A stretch of 13,782 nt of DNA, taken from positions 1 through 13,782 of the forward strand of contig JANPGC010000127.1 in assembly GCA_031423755.1 (NCBI GenBank). The letters run 5' to 3'. The notes beneath the pieces are model-generated. The model had not been told where the DNA came from. It saw only the letters and a list, made by a program, of their open reading frames with translations, and ran no database searches. The DNA is from JANMEX01 sp031423755 (GTDB lineage Bacteria; Pseudomonadota; Alphaproteobacteria; Rhizobiales; Rhizobiaceae). Position numbers and translations under genes: made by a program. Positions 4,958-12,183 of the stretch are shown piece after piece; position 1 is the stretch's first letter, and each line of letters opens with the position of its first letter.

Positions 4958-6451
4958 AAGGAAGTCGGACATTTCATTGGCGGCAAGCATGTCGCGGGTA
5001 CATCAGGCCGCTCGGCGGAATATTTTCAGCCGATGGACGGCACGGTTCTTGGCCGTGTTGCGCTTGCATCTCAAGCTGAAGTGCGCGCGGCCATCGAGAA
5101 TGCCAAGGCCGCGCATCCGAAGTGGGCGTCGACCAACCCGCAGCGCCGCGCCCGCGTGTTGATGAAATTTCTAGATCTGGTTCATGCCGAGTATGATTCG
5201 CTGGCGGAACTTTTGGCCCGTGAACATGGCAAGACCATTCCCGACGCCAAGGGCGACATTCAGCGCGGCCTTGAAGTGATCGAATTCTGCATCGGTTCGC
5301 CGCATCTTTTGAAGGGCGAGTTCACCGATGGCGCCGGTCCCAACATCGATGTATATTCGCTGCGCCAGTCGCTGGGCGTGGTCGCGGGCATTACGCCGTT
5401 CAACTTCCCGGCCATGATCCCGCTGTGGAAAATCGGCCCGGCGCTGGCCTGCGGAAACTCGTATGTCTTGAAGCCATCTGAGCGTGACCCGGGTGTGCCA
5501 ATGCGCATTGCCGAACTGTTTATCGAAGCGGGTCTCCCCGCTGGTGTCCTCAACGTCGTCAACGGCGACAAGGAAGCGGTTGATGCGATCCTTGACGATC
5601 CGGACATCAAGGCTGTCGGCTTTGTCGGTTCGACGCCGATTGCCCATTACATCTACTCGCGCGGCTGCGCGGCGGGCAAGCGCGTGCAGTGCTTCGGCGG
5701 TGCCAAGAACCACATGATCATCATGCCGGATGCCGATATGGACCAGACGGTCGATGCGCTGATCGGCGCAGGCTACGGCTCGGCCGGCGAACGCTGCATG
5801 GCAATCTCGGTCGCCGTGCCGGTCGGTGAAGACACGGCCAACCGGCTGATGGCCAAGCTGACCCCGCGCGTGGAATCGCTGAAGGTTGGTCCGTCCACCG
5901 ATGCTGGCGCGGATTTCGGCCCGCTGGTCACCAAGCAGCATCTCGACAAGGTCAAGGGGTACGTCGATCTCGGGGTTGAAGAAGGCGCGGACCTCATCGT
6001 TGACGGTCGCGGCTTCTCGATGCAGGGCTACGAGAACGGCTACTATATGGGCGGCTGCCTGTTCGACAACGTGACGACAGACATGCGCATCTACAAGGAA
6101 GAAATCTTCGGCCCGGTGCTCGCCGTCGTCCGCGCCAAGACCTATGACGAGGCGCTGACCATGACCAACGAACACCAGTACGGCAACGGCACGGCGATCT
6201 TCACAAGAGACGGCGACGCCGCCCGCGACTTCGCCTCCAAGGTCCAGGTCGGCATGGTCGGCATCAACGTGCCGATCCCGGTGCCGATCGCATATTACAC
6301 ATTCGGCGGTTGGAAGGGGTCGGGGTTCGGTGACTTGAACCAGCATGGGCCGGATGCGTTCAAGTTCTATACCAAGACGAAGACGGTTACTGCGCGCTGG
6401 CCAAGCGGAATTAAGGATGGGGCAGAGTTTGTTATTCCGACCATGCGGTAG
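4955..6451 (+). CDS. mmsA: Methylmalonate-semialdehyde dehydrogenase (CoA-acylating)
   Basis: A 498-residue aldehyde dehydrogenase of the MmsA/IolA group, which converts methylmalonate semialdehyde or malonate semialdehyde with CoA and NAD+ to propionyl-CoA or acetyl-CoA in valine and myo-inositol catabolism. Visible features are the ALDH site ITPFNFPAMIPLWKI (Asn150), the glycine motif GFVGSTPIA, the catalytic Cys281 in GSAGERCMAIS, and KEEIFGPVL at 381-389. The motif FGGAKNHMI puts Asn252 where most ALDHs carry the general-base Glu, a trait of the CoA-dependent MmsA group. Its length is typical and it is cytosolic. It stands alone, divergent from a LysR regulator, with a strong terminator after it. 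It might prefer malonate semialdehyde; sequence alone does not tell. Confidence 0.95.
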   Translation: MKEVGHFIGGKHVAGTSGRSAEYFQPMDGTVLGRVALASQAEVRAAIENAKAAHPKWASTNPQRRARVLMKFLDLVHAEYDSLAELLAREHGKTIPDAKGDIQRGLEVIEFCIGSPHLLKGEFTDGAGPNIDVYSLRQSLGVVAGITPFNFPAMIPLWKIGPALACGNSYVLKPSERDPGVPMRIAELFIEAGLPAGVLNVVNGDKEAVDAILDDPDIKAVGFVGSTPIAHYIYSRGCAAGKRVQCFGGAKNHMIIMPDADMDQTVDALIGAGYGSAGERCMAISVAVPVGEDTANRLMAKLTPRVESLKVGPSTDAGADFGPLVTKQHLDKVKGYVDLGVEEGADLIVDGRGFSMQGYENGYYMGGCLFDNVTTDMRIYKEEIFGPVLAVVRAKTYDEALTMTNEHQYGNGTAIFTRDGDAARDFASKVQVGMVGINVPIPVPIAYYTFGGWKGSGFGDLNQHGPDAFKFYTKTKTVTARWPSGIKDGAEFVIPTMR

Positions 6452-6489
6452 ACATAGCCTTGCGCTGACAAGGGAAACGGACCTGATTG

Positions 6490-6523
6490 AGCGCCCGCTG
6501 GAAACTGCGGGCGCTGTTTCATT
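6490..6523 (+). terminator. Terminator of mmsA
   Basis: AGCGCCCGC (6490-6498) and GCGGGCGCT (6507-6515) form a perfect 9-bp GC-rich stem with an 8-nt loop, followed by GTTTCATT. It lies between two converging genes and could serve the minus-strand gene ending at 6523 as well. Confidence 0.8.
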
Positions 6524-6885
6524 CAGCCGGCGGTGCGCTTCAGCTTGATCTTGACGCTGGCTTGTGCGCTGGCCTTGGCTATGAACAAGAGCTTGCCCTC
6601 GGCTGACAGCGTCAGCCCGATTTCCATTTCCTCAATATGCCATCCTTTGTTGGAGTCGGCTGTTGAACCGGCGATTTCCACAATCGAGTCGAGCTTTTGC
6701 CGCCAGTCATCGGCCATGATGTCCGGGTCAACTCCTTTGACATCTCCGGAAAACCACGACGCCAAACCCTTGCTGTGGGTGACAACGCTTTCGTCTCCAA
6801 GCGTTGTCTCGGGTGCCGCTTGACCATGCGGCATCAGAATTGCCGCGTCCCACACTGACTTTCCTGCAGCTTTTCTCTTCGTCAT
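6523..6885 (-). CDS. Trypco1-like small protein next to a trypsin-like protease
   Basis: A 120-residue protein without signal peptide or membrane segment. Its C-terminal half (about 58-116) shows the pattern I associate with the Trypsin-co-occurring domain 1 (Trypco1, CU044_2847-type proteins): a helix DDWRQKLDSIVEIAG, then beta strands WHIEEMEIGLTLSAEGKL, IAKASAQASVKIKLK. Proteins of that group usually read FG-LSAEAG--IAKA--EA-FKV-L-W, so the match is good but the final Trp is absent. Trypco domains were described from genomic context as partners of trypsin-like peptidases in predicted NTPase-linked conflict systems. Here the gene starts 11 nt after the protease stop, with a strong GGGAG site in the gap, so the two are probably cotranscribed and coupled. 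It may bind, localise or regulate the protease. The assignment is from memory, without a profile search. Confidence 0.6.
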   Translation of the reverse strand: MTKRKAAGKSVWDAAILMPHGQAAPETTLGDESVVTHSKGLASWFSGDVKGVDPDIMADDWRQKLDSIVEIAGSTADSNKGWHIEEMEIGLTLSAEGKLLFIAKASAQASVKIKLKRTAG

Positions 6886-6896
6886 GCGATTCTCCC

Positions 6897-7886
6897 TTAC
6901 CGGTAAGCGCTGACGTTCAGTGCGTGCAACGCCTGTTCAAAATGCTGCCCTATGCCCAGTATCTGGTTGGTCAGGCCATTGAGAGCCGCGCCGCGCAGTT
7001 CACCGCTGTACAGCGCTGCCGCGTCGCCAGCCAGCGTGCGCACAAGCGAGCCAGAATCTCCCGGCTGGCATGAATTGTCGAAGAACAGCTGAATGCCAAA
7101 ATAGGTGGTATTGATGACGCCAAGGCTGTTGAAAACCGATACCACATGCCGGAGCTGGGGACCTTTGGGTGTTTCAATCTCAACCGGAAGTCCGGCGGCT
7201 GGAAAGCGCAATGTCGCCAGATTCGCGAGCTTGCGTAACTCTGGTCTGGCGGGCGGCGCTGTGGCAACGAACGCTGCGTCGATAGGGGGATGATGGCTTC
7301 GTGCAAAAATGCCGTTTGCGCCATTCGTCAACGGCACTGAGCCGCCTGCCACTGCATGACCTGAGGTGATAAAGCCCCAGTTGGAGGCAGCCTTGTTGTC
7401 CCTTGCCCAGCAGGCGGAGTGGCTGTTAACCGGCGCCGCTTGCGCATGCAAAATTGTCACCATTTGCCGCTCGATGACCGGAAAGCTTTGTCCAAGGCGC
7501 GGAAAGCGAATGATGCCTGCCAGCGCGCGTTGAGGCATCGGCGGCCGCACTGGCCAGTCGGCGTCCAAAATCAGGCCGAATCCCGGCTTTTCAAATGTCG
7601 GATCAAAAAGCCCGAAATGAGCACGGCCGGCTTCTTTGCCAAAGCCGCCCTGTCGTTCGGTCGCCGGACTGCCGAGTTCCAGTTCGAAATTGCCGAGCCG
7701 CATTTGCTCAAATGCGGCATAAGTCCACATGACTGAGCGCTTGAGGACAAAACTGTCGTCGCCATCGAAAGACTCGCCATCTTGCAGAAGAGTGAAAATC
7801 TCTTGCATTACAGGTTCAGGAACAGCCAGCTCCGACGGACTTTCGGCGGGCAAAACGTCACGAAGATATGCGTTTGAGTATTCCAT
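6897..7886 (-). CDS. Trypsin-like serine protease, cytoplasmic
   Basis: A 329-residue protein with a chymotrypsin-type catalytic triad: His177 in FITSGHAVAGG, Asp203 in PIDAAFVAT and Ser278 in SCQPGDSGSLV. Spacing and motif order fit a trypsin-like peptidase domain at about 140-315. The first 140 residues (helical EPVMQEIFTLLQDG, then FELELGSPATERQGGFG and FEKPGFGLILDADW) match nothing I recognise. There is no signal peptide, so it probably works in the cytoplasm, unlike DegP-type proteases, and there is no PDZ domain. It is first in a two-gene unit with the Trypco1-like protein downstream. This pairing suggests a regulated cytoplasmic protease in a conflict or stress response; the substrate is unknown. 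The ATG at 7886 has only a weak GGA site; no better start is evident. Confidence 0.75.
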   Translation of the reverse strand: MEYSNAYLRDVLPAESPSELAVPEPVMQEIFTLLQDGESFDGDDSFVLKRSVMWTYAAFEQMRLGNFELELGSPATERQGGFGKEAGRAHFGLFDPTFEKPGFGLILDADWPVRPPMPQRALAGIIRFPRLGQSFPVIERQMVTILHAQAAPVNSHSACWARDNKAASNWGFITSGHAVAGGSVPLTNGANGIFARSHHPPIDAAFVATAPPARPELRKLANLATLRFPAAGLPVEIETPKGPQLRHVVSVFNSLGVINTTYFGIQLFFDNSCQPGDSGSLVRTLAGDAAALYSGELRGAALNGLTNQILGIGQHFEQALHALNVSAYR

Positions 7887-8373
7887 ATCCGTTGCCTGGT
7901 GGATTTGAAAACTGCCTGCTGACTGCTCCGAATGTTACCTTATGATGCTTGATATTGAAAGAAACAGATTTGACTTCGTTTCTGTTAACACTTGCAGCGA
8001 TAGAGCTTCAGCCGGGATGTCCGCTGCGCAATCCAGGCCCCGCACCGCGCCCGACGTGGATACTGCCACTGCAGATGGTTTGGCGCACGGCATGCATATC
8101 AAGCGCGCGCACTGATGAGCGTAATCCCGGCGATTAGAGTATCCGCGAATCCGGGCGCTGCAAACGGAACCAGAAACGCAGCACGGGTCTGCAGCGGCAT
8201 GGACCATGTTGGTTACAAACGCCTTGCCGGCAGCCGGACTTTTCCATGTGTGCCTTCAACTTTTCTTGTCTGAAGGCCCTTGCGGGGATAGATTGTTTTG
8301 ATCGGAGCTGCCTGTCGCAAGGTTTGCGCCGTAAACCCGGCTTCCGCGAGGCCACCATCGTGTTGCCGCTGCC
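7887..8373. other. 487-nt intergenic region with promoters and decayed sequence
   Basis: No convincing gene is seen here. The stretch must hold the promoter of the protease unit (minus) and that of the HD-GYP gene (plus). The first 90 nt are AT-rich compared with the surroundings (about 7935-8000), the likeliest promoter zone; I see no clear -35/-10 pair. The middle carries a short decayed GntR-like segment at 8147-8197. Frames across it are short and without known motifs. Confidence 0.6.
8147..8197 (-). pseudogene. Short frameshifted fragment of a GntR/FCD regulator gene
   Basis: On the minus strand this stretch encodes LRFWFRLQRPDS, nearly the same as RRFWFRLQRPDS of the intact GntR regulator at 10578-11207 (nucleotides 10690-10742). 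At the DNA level 13 of 13 positions match at one end (the reading of PLQT) and 24 of 30 at the other, with a 2-nt length difference between them that breaks the frame. Nothing GntR-like extends beyond it. It looks like the remnant of a second FCD-type gene. Confidence 0.5.
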
Positions 8374-9945
8374 ATGACCCAAGCGACCCGCGCCGACTTT
8401 CTGTCGATCCTGTCCATGGTGGCTGATCTTGCCACAGGGCAGCCGTTGCAGTTTTCACTGCGGTCCTGTGTCATGTCGCTGCGGTTTGGCGAGGTTTTGG
8501 GGTTTGGCCGCCGGGAAATGACGGAGATCTATCATCAGGCGCTGCTGCGCTTCATCGGCTGCAATGCCGACACCTATCTGATGTCGGCGCTGTTTGGTGA
8601 CGAGATTGCGTTTCGCCATGATTTTGCGCGGATTGATCCCGCCAATCCGGCCGAAATCGGCAAAACACTGATGCAGGCCATTCGGCGGTCGCATCCTGCT
8701 GCAGGCGGCGTTTCGGCCGCTTTGATGGTGGCCAAGGGACTGTTCCGCGCCCGCGCCGAGGCGCCTCCAATTCTTGCCGGCCATTGCGAAGTCGCGGCAC
8801 AGTTTGCATTGCGGCTGGGTCTGGGGCCTCAAGAAGCGGACAATCTTGGCCAGCTCTACGAACGCTGGGATGGCAAAGGCCAGCCGCGCGGCGTGAAGGG
8901 CCAAGCCGTGGCTTTGCCGGTCCGCCTTGTCACTTTGGTGCAGGATTGCATTATTCTGTCGGAAGCGGAGGGGCTGGAAGCCGCGAAGGCGCGGATTGCC
9001 GCGCGACGGGGCGCGGCCTACGATCCGTCGCTCGTTGACCGTTTTCTGCCGGTGGCCGCGCAGCTGATGGCGGACCTTGAGCGGATCAATGCCGATGCCG
9101 CGCTGGCGCTTGACCCCGGCCCGGCGGCTGTTCTGGACGAAGCGGGCATTGATGCGGCCTGTCTGGTGCTGGCTGACATGACCGACATCCGGATGCCGCA
9201 GACGTTGGGCCACAGCCGGGCGGTGGCGGCGCTGGCCGAGACTGCCGCCCGGCGAATGCGCCTTTCAGCGGCGGAGATTGCGCTGGTGCGCCGCGCGGCA
9301 CTTTTGCACGACATTGGCGAATGCGCGACACCGGTTGCCGTTTGGCATCGCCCAGGCGCGTTTTCGCAAGCAGAGCGCGGCCAGATTGAACTGCATGCCT
9401 ATCAGTCTGAACGGTTGTTGCGCATGCGCCCGTCACTGGCGGTGCTTGCGGATATCGTCGGGCGTCATCATGAGCGGCTTGATGGTTCCGGCTATCACCG
9501 GGGCTGCCGGGCGGCGGAGCTTTCGCCTGCCTCAAGGGTCGTTGCAGCTGCCGAAGCCTTCCGCACGGCAACGGAAAGCCGGCCGCACCGTCCGGCCTTG
9601 CGCCCGGAAGCGGCAGCAGCAAGACTGAATGCGGCCATCCGCGCCGGAGCAATCTGCCCGTTGGCAGGTGCGGCGGTGATTGAGGCTGCAGGTCAGCGCG
9701 CTTTGGCGCAAGGCGACGGCAGAACGACGCTTACTCCGCGCGAAAATGAAGTTCTGCTCCATCTGACCAGCGGACTCACAGTGAAAGGTGTGGCGCGCGC
9801 ACTTGGTGTTTCGACAAAGACTGCCGACAATCACGTGCAAAATCTTTACGGCAAGCTTGGCGTGTCAACGCGTGCAGCCGCCGTGCTCTGGGCGGTCGAG
9901 CATGGTCGCCTGCCGGCGGGCCGGAGTGCAACTGCCGCGGATTGA
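8374..9945 (+). CDS. HD-GYP domain protein with C-terminal LuxR-type DNA-binding domain
   Basis: A 523-residue protein. The second half of the sensor region has a full HD-GYP signature: His280, HD at 312-313 (LLHDIGECATP), His341, HH at 365-366 and DGSGYHRG at 370-377, where the usual GYP is GYH. The first half (about 30-195) holds a decayed copy: LYERWDGKGQPRG resembles the HHE-DG-GYP region but lacks the metal-binding histidines. The C-terminus (about 450-512) is a LuxR/FixJ HTH (LTPRENEVLLHLTSGLTVKGVARALGVSTKTADNHV). It may sense or hydrolyse a cyclic dinucleotide or another phosphorylated ligand and control genes directly; the targets are unknown. No Shine-Dalgarno precedes the ATG at 8374, but ADFLSILSMVADLATGQPLQ fits the start of related proteins as I remember them. 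It stands alone. Confidence 0.82.
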   Translation: MTQATRADFLSILSMVADLATGQPLQFSLRSCVMSLRFGEVLGFGRREMTEIYHQALLRFIGCNADTYLMSALFGDEIAFRHDFARIDPANPAEIGKTLMQAIRRSHPAAGGVSAALMVAKGLFRARAEAPPILAGHCEVAAQFALRLGLGPQEADNLGQLYERWDGKGQPRGVKGQAVALPVRLVTLVQDCIILSEAEGLEAAKARIAARRGAAYDPSLVDRFLPVAAQLMADLERINADAALALDPGPAAVLDEAGIDAACLVLADMTDIRMPQTLGHSRAVAALAETAARRMRLSAAEIALVRRAALLHDIGECATPVAVWHRPGAFSQAERGQIELHAYQSERLLRMRPSLAVLADIVGRHHERLDGSGYHRGCRAAELSPASRVVAAAEAFRTATESRPHRPALRPEAAAARLNAAIRAGAICPLAGAAVIEAAGQRALAQGDGRTTLTPRENEVLLHLTSGLTVKGVARALGVSTKTADNHVQNLYGKLGVSTRAAAVLWAVEHGRLPAGRSATAAD

Positions 9946-10063
9946 CAATTCTCGTGCCCGCTGCCGCCGATAGGGTGTTCACCCCATGTGCGCATCGGTT
10001 GGTCGTGAGAATATCCCGTTCAATCCGCATCCATTGGGGAGGCGGAACACATGGGAGAACATC

Positions 10064-10495
10064 ATGACAAACGCTGCCACAACAGAACAGGTCAAACTTG
10101 CCCGCAGCCTGTTCGACTCCTTTGCTGCCGGCGATCTGGACGTCTGGGAAGCCAAACTCGCTCCTGACTTCACCTTCGGATATCCCGGATTGCGCTATGG
10201 AGAGGGTGTTGACGCCGCCCGTGCATACAATGAGCCATTCAACGCCGCCTTTACAGATTGGGACACGGAAGTTCATTCGGCCGCTGTGGACGGCGACACA
10301 ATCCTGTTGCGCATGACGGTCAATGCCACCCACTCCGGCGCACTGGTCACGCCGGAAGGCATCCTGCCGCCCACCGGTGTCCGGGGCAAAGTCGAAGTCG
10401 CATTGCTCGCCAAAACGCGTGGCGGAAAGATTGTGCGCGAAGAGACATTATGGAATGTACCAGAACTGATGGCCCAACTGATGGCGGCGCACTGA
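10064..10495 (+). CDS. SnoaL/NTF2-like fold protein
   Basis: A 143-residue protein with the SnoaL-like pattern: helix EQVKLARSLFDSFAAGDLDVWEAKLAPDFTF, then the loop GYPGLRYGEGVDAARAYNEPFNAAFTDWDTEV, and strands with DTILLRMTVNATHSG and VEVALLAKTRGGKIVREETLWN. The family (ester cyclases, limonene-epoxide-hydrolase-like and unknown enzymes) binds small hydrophobic compounds in a cone-shaped pocket; no reaction can be named here. The start at 10064 is chosen because GGAGAA lies 5 nt upstream; an in-frame ATG at 9986 would add 26 residues that match nothing. It follows the HD-GYP/LuxR regulator by 118 nt in the same direction and could be its target. A terminator at 10551 separates it from the convergent GntR gene. 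Confidence 0.75.
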   Translation: MTNAATTEQVKLARSLFDSFAAGDLDVWEAKLAPDFTFGYPGLRYGEGVDAARAYNEPFNAAFTDWDTEVHSAAVDGDTILLRMTVNATHSGALVTPEGILPPTGVRGKVEVALLAKTRGGKIVREETLWNVPELMAQLMAAH

Positions 10496-10550
10496 CACCT
10501 TCAAGCTGCCCGGAGGGCATGCAGTCAATTGCCGTGTTACTGCCAGAATC

Positions 10551-10576
10551 AACGCCCGCTCTGAATGGCGGGCGTT
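10551..10576. terminator. Shared terminator between the SnoaL-like and GntR genes
   Basis: AACGCCCGC (10551-10559) and GCGGGCGTT (10568-10576) form a perfect 9-bp stem with an 8-nt loop between two converging genes. On either strand only a short run of T follows, so it may act in both directions with moderate strength. Confidence 0.65.
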
Positions 10577-10577
10577 C

Positions 10578-11207
10578 TCACGTTGCCAAATGCGCGATCA
10601 GCGCGTCCGCCGCCTCAACCGCTTTCCCCTCATCCCGCGCGACAATCGCCTCAATCAGCGCCACGTGCCGTTCCGCTGCCTTGGCCAGCGAGTCCGGCCG
10701 TTGCAGGCGGAACCAGAATCTTCGCGAGTGGGTCTGCAGCGGTGCAGCGAGGCGGGCGGCGTAGGGGTTGGCGGCGGCGCGGGCGAGGATGGTGTCGAAC
10801 GCTTTGTCGGCGTCGAGGAACAGGTCGACATCACCGGTTTCTGCCGCCGTCCGCATTTGCTCGCCGACAAAGCTGAAGGCCTCGTCATCGGCGGATGAGG
10901 CATAGCGCGCCGCGGACTTTGCCAGCACCTGCTCGACTCCGCGGCGGGCGTCCAGCACCTTGGCAAACTCCATTGGATCAAGATTGGAAATCTGGATGCC
11001 CGAGCGCGGGCGGATGTCCACCAGCCCTTCCCATGCCAAGCGCTGGATTGCCTCGCGCACCGGCGTGCGACCGACGCCGAGGCGGTCAATCAGTGTCGCT
11101 TCAGTCAGCATTTGGCCGGGTGCGAGGCGCAGTGTCACAATTTCGCGCTCAAGCAAAAGGTAGGCTTGCGTCGCGAGGCTTTCGGGCAGTGACGGGCTGT
11201 CCAGCAT
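10578..11207 (-). CDS. GntR-family (FadR/FCD type) regulator of the hydroxyproline genes
   Basis: A 209-residue protein. The winged HTH at about 8-70 has EREIVTLRLAPGQMLTEATLIDRLGVGRTPVREAIQRLAWEGLVDI in pieces typical of GntR proteins (GQ-L-E--L---LGV-RTPVREA---L--EGLV). The all-helical FCD ligand-binding domain follows (about 78-205), with LDARRGVEQVLAKSAA and DKAFDTILARAAANPY. It acts as a cytoplasmic DNA-binding regulator, most likely a repressor that releases DNA on binding hydroxyproline or a pathway intermediate; that is inferred from its place divergent from the catabolic genes. A GATATAT-N5-ATATATC operator lies in the shared promoter region. Part of its FCD domain is repeated as a broken fragment at 8147-8197. 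Confidence 0.88.
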   Translation of the reverse strand: MLDSPSLPESLATQAYLLLEREIVTLRLAPGQMLTEATLIDRLGVGRTPVREAIQRLAWEGLVDIRPRSGIQISNLDPMEFAKVLDARRGVEQVLAKSAARYASSADDEAFSFVGEQMRTAAETGDVDLFLDADKAFDTILARAAANPYAARLAAPLQTHSRRFWFRLQRPDSLAKAAERHVALIEAIVARDEGKAVEAADALIAHLAT

Positions 11208-11241
11208 GATAAATTTCCAGTTGACCGATATTTCGCAATCA

Positions 11242-11260
11242 GATATATCACAAATATATC
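11242..11260. promoter_or_regulatory. Candidate GntR operator
   Basis: GATATAT (11242-11248) and ATATATC (11254-11260) form a perfect inverted repeat with a 5-nt centre. It lies 28 nt before the deaminase start and 34 nt from the GntR start, in the middle of the divergent promoter region, where one regulator dimer could control both directions. Confidence 0.65.
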
Positions 11261-11288
11261 AACTTGAAAAGAGCCAAGGAGCCCCATC

Positions 11289-12176
11289 ATGTGGAAAGGC
11301 GTTTTCCCCGCAGTCACCACCAAGTTTCACGCCGACGAAACGCTCGACCACAAGGAAATGGAGCGTTGCTTTGCGTTGCAGGTTGAAGCGGGCGTGGATG
11401 GGCTGATTGTCGCCGGGTCGCTTGGCGAAGGCCCGATGCTGAGCCTTGAGGAACGCAGCCAGATCCTGAAGACGGCAAAGTCGGTGGCGGGCAAGCTTCC
11501 GGTGCTTATGACGATCAACGAGGCGGGCACGCGTGAGGCGGAAGTTGCCGCCCGCGCGGCCGCGCAAGGCGGGGCCGACGGCCTGATGGTTGTGCCTTCG
11601 ATGGTCTACCACACCAATCCGGCCGAGACGGTTGCGACGCTCAATGATGTTGCCAATGCTGCCGGTCTGCCGGTGATGATCTATTCCAACAAGATTGCCT
11701 ACCGCGTTGATGTGACCTGCGACCTCATGGAGGAGCTTGCTGCCAATCCGCTGTTTGTCGCCGTGAAGGAATCGTCTGACGACATCCGCCGTTCGACCGA
11801 TATCATCAACCGGTTCGACAACCGTTTTGACCTGTTTACGGGTGTGGACAATCTGGCCTATGAGGCGCTGGCGGTCGGCGCGGTCGGCTGGGTTGCGGGT
11901 CTGGTTGTCGCCTTCCCGAAGGAGATGGTGCGGATATACCAGCTTATGCGCGCCGGGCGGAATGCCGAAGCGCTGGAGATTTATCGCTGGTTCCGGCCGC
12001 TGCTTGATCTCGACGTATCGACCTACCTGGTGCAGAACATCAAGCTCGCAGAAGCCATCGCCATCGGCACCACCGAGCATGTCCGCCGCCCGCGCAAGGC
12101 TCTTACCGGCGACGTGCGCGCCAAGGCGGAGAAGATCATCCGCGATGCGATTGCGGCGAAGGAAGACTGGTCCTGA
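11289..12176 (+). CDS. DapA-family delta1-pyrroline-4-hydroxy-2-carboxylate deaminase
   Basis: A 295-residue TIM-barrel protein of the dihydrodipicolinate synthase/N-acetylneuraminate lyase superfamily. The Schiff-base lysine is Lys160 (FVAVKESSDD), the catalytic tyrosine is Tyr132 (MIYSNK), and GSLGEGPML at 43-51 replaces the usual GTTGE motif. In hydroxyproline breakdown this branch turns delta1-pyrroline-4-hydroxy-2-carboxylate into alpha-ketoglutarate semialdehyde and ammonia. The assignment rests mainly on the next genes, an amino-acid dehydrogenase and a hydroxyproline epimerase, and on the divergent GntR gene; on sequence alone another aldolase/lyase role would be possible. AAGGAG lies about 8 nt before the ATG. 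First gene of the operon; the next begins 7 nt after its stop. Confidence 0.85.
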   Translation: MWKGVFPAVTTKFHADETLDHKEMERCFALQVEAGVDGLIVAGSLGEGPMLSLEERSQILKTAKSVAGKLPVLMTINEAGTREAEVAARAAAQGGADGLMVVPSMVYHTNPAETVATLNDVANAAGLPVMIYSNKIAYRVDVTCDLMEELAANPLFVAVKESSDDIRRSTDIINRFDNRFDLFTGVDNLAYEALAVGAVGWVAGLVVAFPKEMVRIYQLMRAGRNAEALEIYRWFRPLLDLDVSTYLVQNIKLAEAIAIGTTEHVRRPRKALTGDVRAKAEKIIRDAIAAKEDWS

Positions 12177-12183
12177 TCTGAAC

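Noticed and set aside
5171..6346. Minus-strand open frame of 391 codons within mmsA
   Set aside because: The opposite strand encodes an undoubted dehydrogenase; the frame has no recognisable domain.
11827..12183. Upstream extension of the FAD dehydrogenase into the deaminase gene
   Set aside because: The FAD-binding motif begins right after the ATG at 12184; the upstream part is a shifted frame of the deaminase.
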